64,000 nucleotides of DNA, taken from contig DATAPD010000045.1 of NCBI GenBank assembly GCA_036265385.1, forward strand, positions 1-64,000. The letters run 5' to 3'. Of this stretch, positions 16,955-25,337 are shown piece by piece. This DNA comes from DATAPD01 sp036265385 (lineage in GTDB: Bacteria > Acidobacteriota > Terriglobia > Terriglobales > Acidobacteriaceae). Each line of letters begins with the position of its first letter. Positions within the stretch are counted from its first letter, which is position 1. A model generated the notes under the pieces. It saw only the letters and a list, made by a program, of their open reading frames with translations, ran no database searches and was not told where the DNA came from. Both the position numbers and the translations under genes were made by a program.

Positions 16955-17908
16955 GTGGCGCCGCAAATAGTTGTGGTCGGCAGTTACGCAACCGGCTTGA
17001 CCATGAAAGTGGACCGCTTGCCCCACTCCGGCGAGACCCTTCTTGGAACTGGGTATCGAGTAGATTTCGGCGGAAAGGGATCAAACCAAGCTGTAGGTTG
17101 CACGCGATTGGGCGCCCAAACTGTGTTCGTAGCCAAGGTGGGAACCGATTCTTTTGGCGAGAGTGCCCTCCGGCTTTATCGGGACGAACAGATCGACACA
17201 CGCCATGTTCTAAGAACGAGCAACGCTCCGACCGGAGTGGGATTCATCATCGTAGAAGCGGGCAGTGGTCACAATTGCATCACCATAGATCCCGGCGCAA
17301 ACGAGCTTCTTACACCTGACGAAGTCGCTCAAGCACTGAAAACGAATCACGAAGCAGCAGTGGTCATCACGCAACTGGAAACCTCATCTGCAGTTGCCGA
17401 GGCCGCGATGTCCGCCGGGCGCAAGAACGGTGCAATCACCATCTTGAATCCTGCCCCGGTGCGATCGCTCTCAGCTGATCTTCTCCAGAAGATCGATATC
17501 CTCACTCCAAACGAATCCGAAGCCAAAGTGCTTGCCGGTATTGCGCCTTCGGAATCAATTGATGCAACGCAGGTCGCAGCTCAACTCGTCGGCATGGGAG
17601 TTAAGCAGGTTGTAATGACGCTGGGCGAGAGAGGAGCACTACTTGTAAATCGTGATGAAACAACTCATTTTCCCGGTATCCGTGTAGCTGCAGTCGACAC
17701 TACCGGCGCCGGCGATGCCTTCAATGCTGGCCTTGCAGTTGCTCTGGCGTCAGGTGCCAGCATGGGAAATGCTATCCGATTCGCTGTTGTCACCGGCGCA
17801 CTCGCAGTAACCAAAGAAGGAGTTATTCCGTCTCTGCCACACACGTCGGATGTGATTGATTTCTACGCCAAGCACGCCCTCGATACACCAGAATGGATCT
17901 CGCACTGA
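16955..17908 (+). CDS. rbsK: Ribokinase or deoxyribokinase (PfkB family)
   Basis: 317 residues from GTG at 16955 with GGGAGA just upstream; a longer frame to 16718 would run antisense through the signal region of the neighbouring gene and has no homology. The N-terminal PfkB signature (FGGKGSNQAVGCTRLGA) and the C-terminal one (DTTGAGDAFNAGLAVAL, with the catalytic Asp) are intact, and TLGERGALL precedes the latter. It phosphorylates ribose or 2-deoxyribose at O5 with ATP. The deoC gene starts 7 bases later, and no phosphopentomutase or nucleoside phosphorylase is present, which makes a deoxyribokinase role as likely as a ribokinase one. The pair would consume the free sugars released by the hydrolases of this island. 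Confidence 0.85.
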   Translation: MAPQIVVVGSYATGLTMKVDRLPHSGETLLGTGYRVDFGGKGSNQAVGCTRLGAQTVFVAKVGTDSFGESALRLYRDEQIDTRHVLRTSNAPTGVGFIIVEAGSGHNCITIDPGANELLTPDEVAQALKTNHEAAVVITQLETSSAVAEAAMSAGRKNGAITILNPAPVRSLSADLLQKIDILTPNESEAKVLAGIAPSESIDATQVAAQLVGMGVKQVVMTLGERGALLVNRDETTHFPGIRVAAVDTTGAGDAFNAGLAVALASGASMGNAIRFAVVTGALAVTKEGVIPSLPHTSDVIDFYAKHALDTPEWISH

Positions 17909-17914
17909 TAACGA

Positions 17915-18646
17915 ATGCTGCAACCACACAATAACGATCTGCATACTTCAAATCGGACGATCGATCTCGCGCGCCGCATCCAATCCACTCTCATTTCGAA
18001 CACGATCACCGAAGCTTCCTGGCAGAAACATCTCGATGACTGTTTGCAATTCAGCTTTCACGCAGCCATGGTTCCCCCTTGTTGGATTAAGCGAACTGCG
18101 AAAGCTCTTTCCGGTAGTGGCATTCGGGTAGCTTCCTTCATCGATCTTCCTTTCGGCACAATGCTCACCGCCAGCAAGGCCCTCGAGGCAGCTCACATGG
18201 TGAGTGAAGGAGTTAACGAAATTGATCTCATGCCGAATGTAGGTTTTCTCTTGTCAGGACTCGAAAGGGAGTACTACGCCGATATTTCTGAGGTTGTGCA
18301 AGCCGCAAAAAACATTCCCATCAAAGTGATGCTCGAATTGCCCCTCCTCACCCCACAACAGCGGGACCGTGCCGTTCAGATCAGCATCGAAGCCGGAGTT
18401 GCGTATTTGAAGAACGCAAGCAGTGGCGTAGTTGGTATCGCGAAGCCTTCAGAAATCGAATACTTACGCCGTGTTGCTCCCCTTCACATACATGTAAAAG
18501 CTTCTGGCGGAATTAAGACCGTGAAGCAGGTTCAGGACCTTGTCGCAGCGGGGGCAGATCTTGTTGGAACAAGCGCCGGATCAGCGATCATGAGGGAATA
18601 CCTGACGGGAACTTCAGCAGCTGGTTCCGAGGCTTCCCACTACTAA
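17915..18646 (+). CDS. deoC: Deoxyribose-phosphate aldolase
   Basis: 243 residues, a usual length for DeoC. It cleaves 2-deoxyribose 5-phosphate to glyceraldehyde 3-phosphate and acetaldehyde in the cytoplasm. Catalytic elements: the Asp in EIDLMPN, the Schiff-base Lys in VAYLKNASSG (family VxFVKTSTGF), and the second Lys in HVKASGGIKT. Translation is probably coupled to the kinase 7 bases upstream. The pair provides a short route from free deoxyribose to central metabolism when DNA nucleosides are split by hydrolysis. The active-site surrounding KNASSG is slightly divergent from the common KTSTGF, but both lysines are kept. Confidence 0.92.
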   Translation: MLQPHNNDLHTSNRTIDLARRIQSTLISNTITEASWQKHLDDCLQFSFHAAMVPPCWIKRTAKALSGSGIRVASFIDLPFGTMLTASKALEAAHMVSEGVNEIDLMPNVGFLLSGLEREYYADISEVVQAAKNIPIKVMLELPLLTPQQRDRAVQISIEAGVAYLKNASSGVVGIAKPSEIEYLRRVAPLHIHVKASGGIKTVKQVQDLVAAGADLVGTSAGSAIMREYLTGTSAAGSEASHY

Positions 18647-18698
18647 TGCTCGTCAGCAAACAATGGCACAATAAGACGTGCGCCACGCAAGGAGTTCC

Positions 18699-19037
18699 AT
18701 GTTCAATACCCGCCTCGCAAGAATCGCCCTCGCAGGGTATTTGTGCCTTCCGCTCTTGACTGCCCAGGCCCAAAAACCGAACCAGATGCCGCGGACTGAT
18801 ACTCCTGCTGTCCTGAGTACAGCCGATCAAGCAGATATTGATGAGACTCGTGAACAGTTGAAACAAATGCGAGTCCTCGTAAACCAAATGGCAAGCAATT
18901 TGGCTTTCGTCTCTGACACTCAGTCTCCACTGAAACATCAGTTTCAGTTAGAAATCGACATGTGGCAGATGACGATTACCCGCATGCAGCGTCATCTCGA
19001 TAGGTTAGAGGGTAGACACACAACGCCCTCGCAATAA
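18699..19037 (+). CDS. Small exported protein of unknown function
   Basis: 112 residues from the ATG at 18699, preceded by AAGGAG at four-base spacing; an upstream in-frame GTG lacks such a site. Residues 1-24 are a signal peptide (two hydrophobic runs ending near TAQAQ). The mature part (about 88 residues) is Gln/Met-rich and predicted helical, with the pattern of one long hairpin or coiled coil and no cysteines. It follows deoC by 52 bases in the same direction and may be in the same transcript. I do not recognise the family. Confidence 0.65.
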   Translation: MFNTRLARIALAGYLCLPLLTAQAQKPNQMPRTDTPAVLSTADQADIDETREQLKQMRVLVNQMASNLAFVSDTQSPLKHQFQLEIDMWQMTITRMQRHLDRLEGRHTTPSQ

Positions 19038-19063
19038 AAAAGGGACAGAGTGGTCTCTGCCCC
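19036..19063 (-). terminator. Intrinsic terminator of the dcw operon, after ftsZ
   Basis: On the minus strand a GGGGCAGAG / CTCTGTCCC stem with one wobble-type mismatch is followed by six U residues (AAAAAA at 19036-19041 on the given strand). It begins about 23 bases after the ftsZ stop codon. No U-run follows in the plus direction, so it terminates the cell-division operon rather than the facing 18699-19037 gene. Confidence 0.8.
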
Positions 19064-19085
19064 AAGCGTCCTAGGGAGTCCGAAG

Positions 19086-20324
19086 TTACATCACATCCGT
19101 GCGCTTGCGTAAGAACGCCGGTACGTCGAGGTCATGCGCTTCAAAATTGGGCGCCGATTGGCGAGCGGGCGCCTCAAGCGGAACCTCGGCAGTCGCCGGA
19201 CCAGCTTGCATGATTTGCTCCTGCATTACGAGCGGCGGCGTCGGAGGTTCAGGTTCGAAATCCGGCTCGGGCTCCGATAGATCAATTGGTTCTCGTCTGC
19301 CAGAACCGCTGGAGATGAAGGATTCTCCATGACTACGATGAATGCGCGCAGAATCCCGGAATCCAGTTGCGATCACCGTAATCTTTACGCCATCCTTCAT
19401 CTTCTCGTCCTGAACAGCTCCAAAGATGATGTTGGCATCGTCGTGCGCTGCGTTCTGAATGATCGTGCATGCCTGCTGCACTTCCGCTAGTTTCAGAGAA
19501 CTGGAGCCGGTAATGTTGATGAGAATACCGCGCGCTCCATCGATCGCCCCCGCTTCAAGCAGTGGAGACGCGATCGCCCGCTGTGCCGCTTCAATGGTGC
19601 GACGATCACCACTGGCGCTTGAGGTACCCATAACGGCGTAACCCATACCAGCCATGATGGCCTTCACATCGGCGAAGTCGCGATTGATGATGCCCGGGAT
19701 GGTGATGATGTCTGAGATACCCTGCACGCCTTGCCGCAAGATGTCATCTGCCACTCGGAACGATTCGAAGAATCCCGCATTTTCTGCCACACCCAGCAAT
19801 TTTTCGTTCGGGATCACGATCGTGGTGTCGACCGAGTCCATCAGTTCTGCAATTCCGCGCTCTGCTTGTGACATTCGGCGCTTACCTTCAAAAGCAAATG
19901 GCTTGGTCACGACCGCCACTGTCAGAGCACCCATTTCGCTGGCGAGTGACGCGATGATCGGCGCAGAACCGGTTCCCGTGCCGCCGCCCAGTCCGGTGGT
20001 GATGAACACCATGTCTGCGCCTTCGAGTACTTCAATGATCTTGTCGGAATCTTCGAGCGCTGCTTTTCGCCCAATTTCCGGATTCGCGCCAGCGCCGAGG
20101 CCGTTAGTCAGTTTTACTCCCAGTTGTATCTTGACGGGCGCATGCGACATGCGGAGCGCCTGCAGGTCGGTGTTTGCGACGATGAACTCGATGCCGTCCA
20201 TACCGGCATCGATCATGCGATTTACGGCGTTTCCACCACCGCCCCCGACGCCAATTACCTTGATGCGCGCGTCGTTGCGGGCTTCTTCGTTGAAACTGAT
20301 TCGGATGCCGGTGTCTTTGCTCAT
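19086..20324 (-). CDS. ftsZ: Cell division protein FtsZ
   Basis: 412 residues. Tubulin-like GTPase that forms the division ring at the inner membrane. The GTP-binding signature GGGTGTGSAP lies near residue 110, after the Gly-rich N-terminal loop (GVGGGGGNAVNRM). A T7-type loop with catalytic aspartates (NRDFADVKAIM) follows near residue 210. The last residues, LDVPAFLRKRTDVM, are the conserved C-terminal peptide that binds FtsA and other partners, separated from the GTPase core by an acidic Pro/Glu-rich linker of about 70 residues. AGGAG precedes the ATG. Last gene of the dcw operon, 86 bases after ftsA, followed by a terminator. Confidence 0.98.
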   Translation of the reverse strand: MSKDTGIRISFNEEARNDARIKVIGVGGGGGNAVNRMIDAGMDGIEFIVANTDLQALRMSHAPVKIQLGVKLTNGLGAGANPEIGRKAALEDSDKIIEVLEGADMVFITTGLGGGTGTGSAPIIASLASEMGALTVAVVTKPFAFEGKRRMSQAERGIAELMDSVDTTIVIPNEKLLGVAENAGFFESFRVADDILRQGVQGISDIITIPGIINRDFADVKAIMAGMGYAVMGTSSASGDRRTIEAAQRAIASPLLEAGAIDGARGILINITGSSSLKLAEVQQACTIIQNAAHDDANIIFGAVQDEKMKDGVKITVIATGFRDSARIHRSHGESFISSGSGRREPIDLSEPEPDFEPEPPTPPLVMQEQIMQAGPATAEVPLEAPARQSAPNFEAHDLDVPAFLRKRTDVM

Positions 20325-20410
20325 GCTGCACTCCTGTTAGTTAAATCGTGTTGCTCTGCCTTCTTCCAATGCCAGTGGCACGATGGCTACTGGCTGCCTG
20401 AAGATCCTCA

Positions 20411-21631
20411 TCAAGCCCCCTTCTTGGCGAAAAGAGCCTTCAATCGTGAACCCCACCTATAGTCCTGGTACCCACGCGCCATGCGTGCTCTCTGCCCGTA
20501 ATAAACCAGCCCAATCAATGTCGAAAACTCGGGTTCCGCTAGCGACGCCGGCATCTTTGCCATGGCTGTAGGCCAGGAAAGGCGTACTGGCCGACGAAGA
20601 ACGGATTCGGCCACTTCAAGGATGCCGGGCAGCCTGGACGCTCCTCCGCTCAGGACAACTCCAGCAATGCATCGATCAAGAGCGCCAGAATGTCGTAAGT
20701 TGTCGCGCATCATCTCGAAGAGTTCTCGAGCGCGCGGTTCCAGAATTTCTCCTACCATCCTTTGCGAAAGAAGACGTGAAGGACGATCGCCGACAGAAGG
20801 CACTTCAACCTCATTCCCCTCTGGAATCAGCGTGACAACGACGTTTCCATAAAGTTTTTTGATCTTTTCCGCTTCTACTAGGGCCGTGCACATGCCTACC
20901 GACAGATCGCTTGTGAAATGATCGCCGCCGATTGGAATCACAGCAGTCTGAGCAACTGCCCCTTCCTGGAAAACCACCAAGTCGGTCGACCCCGCACCTA
21001 GATCGGCAAGGCAGACACCCAGTTCACGCTCCTCCGAGCGCAGCACGGCATCGGCACACGCGAGCGGTTCGAATACGGTATCGTCTACATGAACCCCAGC
21101 TTTATTAACGGCACTAATGACGTTTTGTGTGGCACTCGAAGCTGCAGTGATGATGTGGACATAAACCTCAAGCCGAGTCGCCATCATCCCTAGCGGATCG
21201 TGAACTCCGGACTGTTCATCGAGTATGAATTCCTGGGGAAGCAGATGGATAATTTCCCGATCCGCTGGAAGAGGAATCGCCCGAGCTTTATCAACTGCCT
21301 GCCGAATCTCATCCCGGCCAATTTCACGAGGACGCGCACCGAAGCTGATGCCTCCGTGACTGTTCACACCGCGTACATGCGCACCACCAATCCCAACTAA
21401 GGCGTGTTCAATCGGGATTCCAGCAACATCTTCCGCTTGCTCCACTGCTTTCTGAATCGAGGAAACCGCTTTCTCCAGATCTACGATCACACCCTTACGA
21501 GAGCCTCGCGATTCGGCCATCCCGTGGCCACGATAGCGCAGTCCAACGTCCGTTGCCTCAGCCACAAGGACGGAGGTTCGGGCGCTGCCCACGTCGATTA
21601 CCGTTAGAAAATTTGCTCCCTGGTTCGCCAT
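20411..21631 (-). CDS. ftsA: Cell division protein FtsA
   Basis: 406 residues. Actin-fold ATPase that tethers FtsZ to the membrane. Phosphate-binding motifs are visible: TVIDVGSARTSVLVAE at the N-terminus, CLADLGAGSTDLVVF in the middle, and GVVLSGGASRLPG towards the C-terminus. The C-terminal tail (Arg/Lys/Trp/Leu-rich, RWGSRLKALFAKKGA) has the character of the amphipathic membrane-targeting helix. It begins 3 bases after the ftsQ stop, typical of tight coupling in this operon. Confidence 0.97.
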   Translation of the reverse strand: MANQGANFLTVIDVGSARTSVLVAEATDVGLRYRGHGMAESRGSRKGVIVDLEKAVSSIQKAVEQAEDVAGIPIEHALVGIGGAHVRGVNSHGGISFGARPREIGRDEIRQAVDKARAIPLPADREIIHLLPQEFILDEQSGVHDPLGMMATRLEVYVHIITAASSATQNVISAVNKAGVHVDDTVFEPLACADAVLRSEERELGVCLADLGAGSTDLVVFQEGAVAQTAVIPIGGDHFTSDLSVGMCTALVEAEKIKKLYGNVVVTLIPEGNEVEVPSVGDRPSRLLSQRMVGEILEPRARELFEMMRDNLRHSGALDRCIAGVVLSGGASRLPGILEVAESVLRRPVRLSWPTAMAKMPASLAEPEFSTLIGLVYYGQRARMARGYQDYRWGSRLKALFAKKGA

Positions 21632-21633
21632 GT

Positions 21634-23091
21634 TTATGGGTGTTGTGGCTCTTTTCCTACAGCCGGACTTGGTTTCTTCTTGTTCGAAGCCGTCGTGACC
21701 ACCACTGTCTTTGTCTGCGCTCCGACGGTCGCATTCGGTTTCGAGACAACTTTCTTAGCAACGGACTTCGTTCTTGATCTCTTCCCTGTTTTTACTCTGG
21801 AGTTCGCTACTACTTTCTTTTTGGGTGCCGAAGTTTTTACCGTAGCACTCGCCGTTGGCAATGGTTTTTGGGATAACTTCGAAGGGGCACCGGCAGGAAC
21901 TGGTTTCGATGATGCGCTCGTCACCAGCTTTTGCTGAGCGTCACTTGCTGTTTTGCGTGACTCAGGAAAGGTCACCTTTTCCGTTGTCGCCACAGGCTTC
22001 ACTGGAAAACTCGAGCCTGCGTGTGCGCTCTTGGCCGGCTTTGCCGGAAAAACAGCAGGTGCTCGAACGGCGTACTTCTCGTAATTCACTAGAGCGGCCT
22101 GCTTGACACCGGCGTTCATAGCGGCCTTCACCGCGGCTGGCGAGAGCGTTGCTGGCTTTGCCGTCCCTCGCAGATCCGGGTTCACAATAATCTGCCGGTC
22201 ATAACGCAGGTCTACCGACTCCAACTTGTCGAACTGCTGACGCCACTCCCGCACGTGAGTCACGTAAACTTTGTAGCGCTCCAGGTAATTGGAGGACCCA
22301 AGATGAACGAGCACCTCTCCGTTGGGATCCGCGACAGCCACCTTGATGTCATCGGCATCCGTCAGGTCAACTTCGCTAAGGTCTTGTGAATGGCGTGCAC
22401 CGTCGGAGTCAAGTTCCCTGATGAGTTCGTTGTAAATACGCATCCGCGGCGCACGTGTCGATAGCGGCTCACCGGCATTCATTCCAAGAATGACGGGGAA
22501 GGAATATTTCCGCTTTCCAGTCGTTGGGAGCTCCATGACAACACCGTTTGCATCGACAAGGCTCACCTTTGAACCAATTCGAGCGAAAGCAACCGGCGTT
22601 CGTTCATGAATCTCGACCTTCAAACGATTCGGTGCAAACCGCATGACACTGGCCGACTCCACCCAGGGAATCTGCTCAAGTTGCGTTTTGCGTTCGGCGA
22701 GGGGTACGAAGTAAATGTTTCGGCCGATGTCGCCACCCATCACTTCCATGATTTGCGATCGTGCGACATTCTGAACGCCGCTTACCTCGATGTTGTCGCT
22801 CGACTCAATGCGAAAACGCCATGACCGCTCTCCGTACCGATAGATTGCGGCACAAGCTCCAGCAAGGAGCAAAAAAAGAGTGCAGGCCATGCCGGCCAAG
22901 ATTAGACGTTGCGCTGTTTTCTTAGGGAGAGTTCCGCGTCGAACGGAGACACGCTTTTGTCCACGCAGAAACGGCGATTCCTGTTCCGCCTCGAGGTCCA
23001 GCAGCCGCGCGTCGTCAAGCTCCTCCCGCGCAACCGGACCGGGATCCGGATACAACTCCTCCTGGATGGTGGGACTCGTTTTCCGCGCCAT
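21634..23091 (-). CDS. ftsQ: Cell division protein FtsQ with long Lys/Ala/Ser/Pro tail
   Basis: 485 residues from the ATG at 23091 (a TTG lies one codon upstream). Order: cytosolic acidic/basic N-terminus of about 75 residues, one membrane segment near 65-90, POTRA domain (IEVSGVQNVARSQIMEVMG, then IPWVESASV), FtsQ/DivIB beta domain to about residue 320, then about 150 residues of low-complexity Lys, Ala, Ser, Thr, Pro and Val. Typical FtsQ proteins are 250-300 residues, so the basic tail is an addition that would sit in the periplasm, possibly contacting peptidoglycan or teichoic/LPS-like polyanions. FtsQ recruits the FtsL/FtsB/FtsI/FtsW complex. Confidence 0.93.
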   Translation of the reverse strand: MARKTSPTIQEELYPDPGPVAREELDDARLLDLEAEQESPFLRGQKRVSVRRGTLPKKTAQRLILAGMACTLFLLLAGACAAIYRYGERSWRFRIESSDNIEVSGVQNVARSQIMEVMGGDIGRNIYFVPLAERKTQLEQIPWVESASVMRFAPNRLKVEIHERTPVAFARIGSKVSLVDANGVVMELPTTGKRKYSFPVILGMNAGEPLSTRAPRMRIYNELIRELDSDGARHSQDLSEVDLTDADDIKVAVADPNGEVLVHLGSSNYLERYKVYVTHVREWRQQFDKLESVDLRYDRQIIVNPDLRGTAKPATLSPAAVKAAMNAGVKQAALVNYEKYAVRAPAVFPAKPAKSAHAGSSFPVKPVATTEKVTFPESRKTASDAQQKLVTSASSKPVPAGAPSKLSQKPLPTASATVKTSAPKKKVVANSRVKTGKRSRTKSVAKKVVSKPNATVGAQTKTVVVTTASNKKKPSPAVGKEPQHP

Positions 23092-23243
23092 CAAACAGGT
23101 CAGTTGTCGTCAGTGAATCGCTGAGCCACAACAATATAAACGCTTTTCGCGAAATGAGACAGTACAAAAGTGGTAGCTAGTAAGAAATTTTTCTGAGTAT
23201 CCTCGACGAGCGCGGAGTGCTTGATGGATGAACTGAATGAGGT

Positions 23244-23756
23244 TCAGTTCTCCTCGGCGAAGACGTTAAATTCACCATCATTGTCGGAATCCGCATCGAC
23301 GGCAACGTGAGCAATCTTGTGCCTGCAGTTGACAGTCCTCTGAACAGACTCTTCCACCGCGATCAATCGTGCCCGCTCATCTTGCAGGCGCGCGAATTGC
23401 CTCTCTTGCGCAGCCATTTCGCGGCCAAAATTCACCCATTGCGCCCGATCAACTCCCAAACCGACCAAATCCGCCTGCCGGCCGGCTAGCTCCGCTTGAA
23501 CTCGTGCTAGCGCCTGCGAACGCTCATTTGATGCATAAGTCCATCCACGCATGGGTGCCGTTCGTGGCGCCTCACCCATCAAAAATCGGGCCATGGCGAC
23601 GTATTGATGCGCTTTGACGAGAAGACAATTTGTCGTGAGGGTTGACCGATTCGCGAGTTGATGCAGAGGCTGAAGGCCACCCCTCTCGTACTCACTCGTG
23701 AGACCCAGGGCGAGGACGCCTAAAGCTAGCCAGTAGTATGCTTTGCCCGTTGCCAT
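23244..23756 (-). CDS. Unknown coiled-coil membrane protein within the dcw operon
   Basis: 170 residues. AAGGAG stands five bases before the ATG, a strong ribosome site. Residues 5-20 are hydrophobic and act as a signal anchor or signal peptide. About 75-145 are Glu/Arg/Ala/Gln-rich helices with coiled-coil character, and the C-terminus is acidic (DADSDNDGE). It sits between murC and ftsQ, exactly where murB and/or ddl are found in many bacteria, and neither of those is here. An envelope or division role is suggested by position only. I do not recognise the family, and it is not an FtsB or MurB sequence. Confidence 0.8.
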   Translation of the reverse strand: MATGKAYYWLALGVLALGLTSEYERGGLQPLHQLANRSTLTTNCLLVKAHQYVAMARFLMGEAPRTAPMRGWTYASNERSQALARVQAELAGRQADLVGLGVDRAQWVNFGREMAAQERQFARLQDERARLIAVEESVQRTVNCRHKIAHVAVDADSDNDGEFNVFAEEN

Positions 23757-23849
23757 ACGTGCTCCTTATTCATCTTTAGACGAGACACTTCCGGAATGGT
23801 TAGTTAAAAAGTCGGCTTTGCAGGAAGCCTTCTAGAGCAAACGGATGGG

Positions 23850-25235
23850 CTAACGATTCAATGCAGCGAGGATTTGTGGCCCAAGTTGAGACACACTCCC
23901 CGCTCCCAAGGTCAAGATCATGTCCCCCGAACTGGCCAGATCAGTAACCTTCTCGGTTGCTTCCGCGAATGATGGCATATAAACAACGTTGCGGCCGCTG
24001 ACATCCCTTACCCGCTGAGCCAAAAATGCCCCAGTGATGCCATCAATCGGATCTTCGCTGGCAGCATAAACGTCCAAAACAATCAAACTGTCAGCATCAT
24101 TGAATGCGCTGGCAAACTCCTCAAGAAGCGCCTGTGTGCGAGTGAAACGATGAGGCTGAAAGACTACATGGATACGGTTGAACCCGCACTGTCGTGCCGC
24201 GGCCAACGTGGCTCGTATCTCGGTGGGGTGGTGCCCGTAGTCATCGATTACTTTGATTCCAGCGGCCTCACCTCGCACTTGAAAACGACGATCGACACCC
24301 TCGAACGAAGCCAGTGCTCCCCGGATTGCATCAATAGGAACCTCCAGCCCAAGACCGACTGCGATTGACGCGGCAGCGTTGAGCACGTTGTGGGTTCCAG
24401 GGACACCTAGAGTGAACTCGCCTAATTCCGCATCATGCTGACGCACCGTAAACCTGCTCACCGGGCGATGATTCGCCACGGGGCCGCTTCCCAGCAGCTT
24501 GATAGAAAAATCGGAACCCGTTCGCGTCCCATATGTAACGACACGACGCTTCATTTGTCGCAAAACGGACCGCAGCACCGGATCATCATTACAGGCGACG
24601 ATCACCCCATAAAATGGCAACCTCTCCACGAACTCGAGGAATGTTCGCTTTATGTCGCGAATGTTCCGGTAAGTATCCATGTGTTCGCGATCGATATTGG
24701 TGATGACCGCGACAATCGGAGATAGCCTTAGAAATGAACGGTCGCTTTCGTCCGCTTCCGCAACCAGATATTGAGACTTGCCGAGCCGCGCGTTCGAACC
24801 CATCGCATCGACGCGACCGCCCACTACCACAGTGGGATCCAGTCCACCTGCAGCTAAAACAGCTGCCACCATTGAAGTGGTTGTGGTTTTGCCATGCATC
24901 CCAGCAACTGCGATCCCATATTTAAGGCGCATCAACTCCGCCAGCATTTCAGCTCGCTGGATAACCGGCAGGTGCAGTCGCCGCGCCTCCATGACCTCTG
25001 GGTTTCCTTCCGTGACCGCAGAACTGACCACGATCACTTCCGCCTCGGCCACGTTCTCTGCCTTATGTCCTTCAAAGACAGTCGCTCCTAAAGATGCCAG
25101 CCTCTGCGTGACCGGAGATTTCTTCAAGTCTGACCCTGAAATCTTGTATCCAAGATTGAGCAGCACCTCGGCAATGCCACTCATGCCGATGCCACCGATT
25201 CCCACGAAATGGATACGCTGGATATTGGCAAACAT
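23850..25235 (-). CDS. murC: UDP-N-acetylmuramate--L-alanine ligase
   Basis: 461 residues. Adds L-Ala to UDP-MurNAc with ATP, the first cytosolic peptide-adding step of peptidoglycan synthesis. N-terminal Rossmann motif IHFVGIGGIGMSGIAEVL; ATP-binding P-loop AGMHGKTTTTSMVAAVL near residue 115; central-domain ITNIDREHMD; C-terminal DDYGHHPTEIRATL. Length is normal for MurC. It is not fused to Ddl, as some MurC proteins are. The murG gene lies about 100 bases upstream in the same direction. Confidence 0.97.
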   Translation of the reverse strand: MFANIQRIHFVGIGGIGMSGIAEVLLNLGYKISGSDLKKSPVTQRLASLGATVFEGHKAENVAEAEVIVVSSAVTEGNPEVMEARRLHLPVIQRAEMLAELMRLKYGIAVAGMHGKTTTTSMVAAVLAAGGLDPTVVVGGRVDAMGSNARLGKSQYLVAEADESDRSFLRLSPIVAVITNIDREHMDTYRNIRDIKRTFLEFVERLPFYGVIVACNDDPVLRSVLRQMKRRVVTYGTRTGSDFSIKLLGSGPVANHRPVSRFTVRQHDAELGEFTLGVPGTHNVLNAAASIAVGLGLEVPIDAIRGALASFEGVDRRFQVRGEAAGIKVIDDYGHHPTEIRATLAAARQCGFNRIHVVFQPHRFTRTQALLEEFASAFNDADSLIVLDVYAASEDPIDGITGAFLAQRVRDVSGRNVVYMPSFAEATEKVTDLASSGDMILTLGAGSVSQLGPQILAALNR

Positions 25236-25337
25236 GGAAAAATCGCGCCGGACGCGCCTTCAACAAGCGCAATGGTTCTGCGACTCGTGATGATAATGCA
25301 TTTTGGAAAATCGGTCAGAACGACCGCACAACGGAAA

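Noticed and set aside
19654..20340. 228-codon plus-strand frame opposite ftsZ
   Set aside because: Shadow of ftsZ codon bias; composition Met/Ser/Pro-rich with no ribosome site or known fold.
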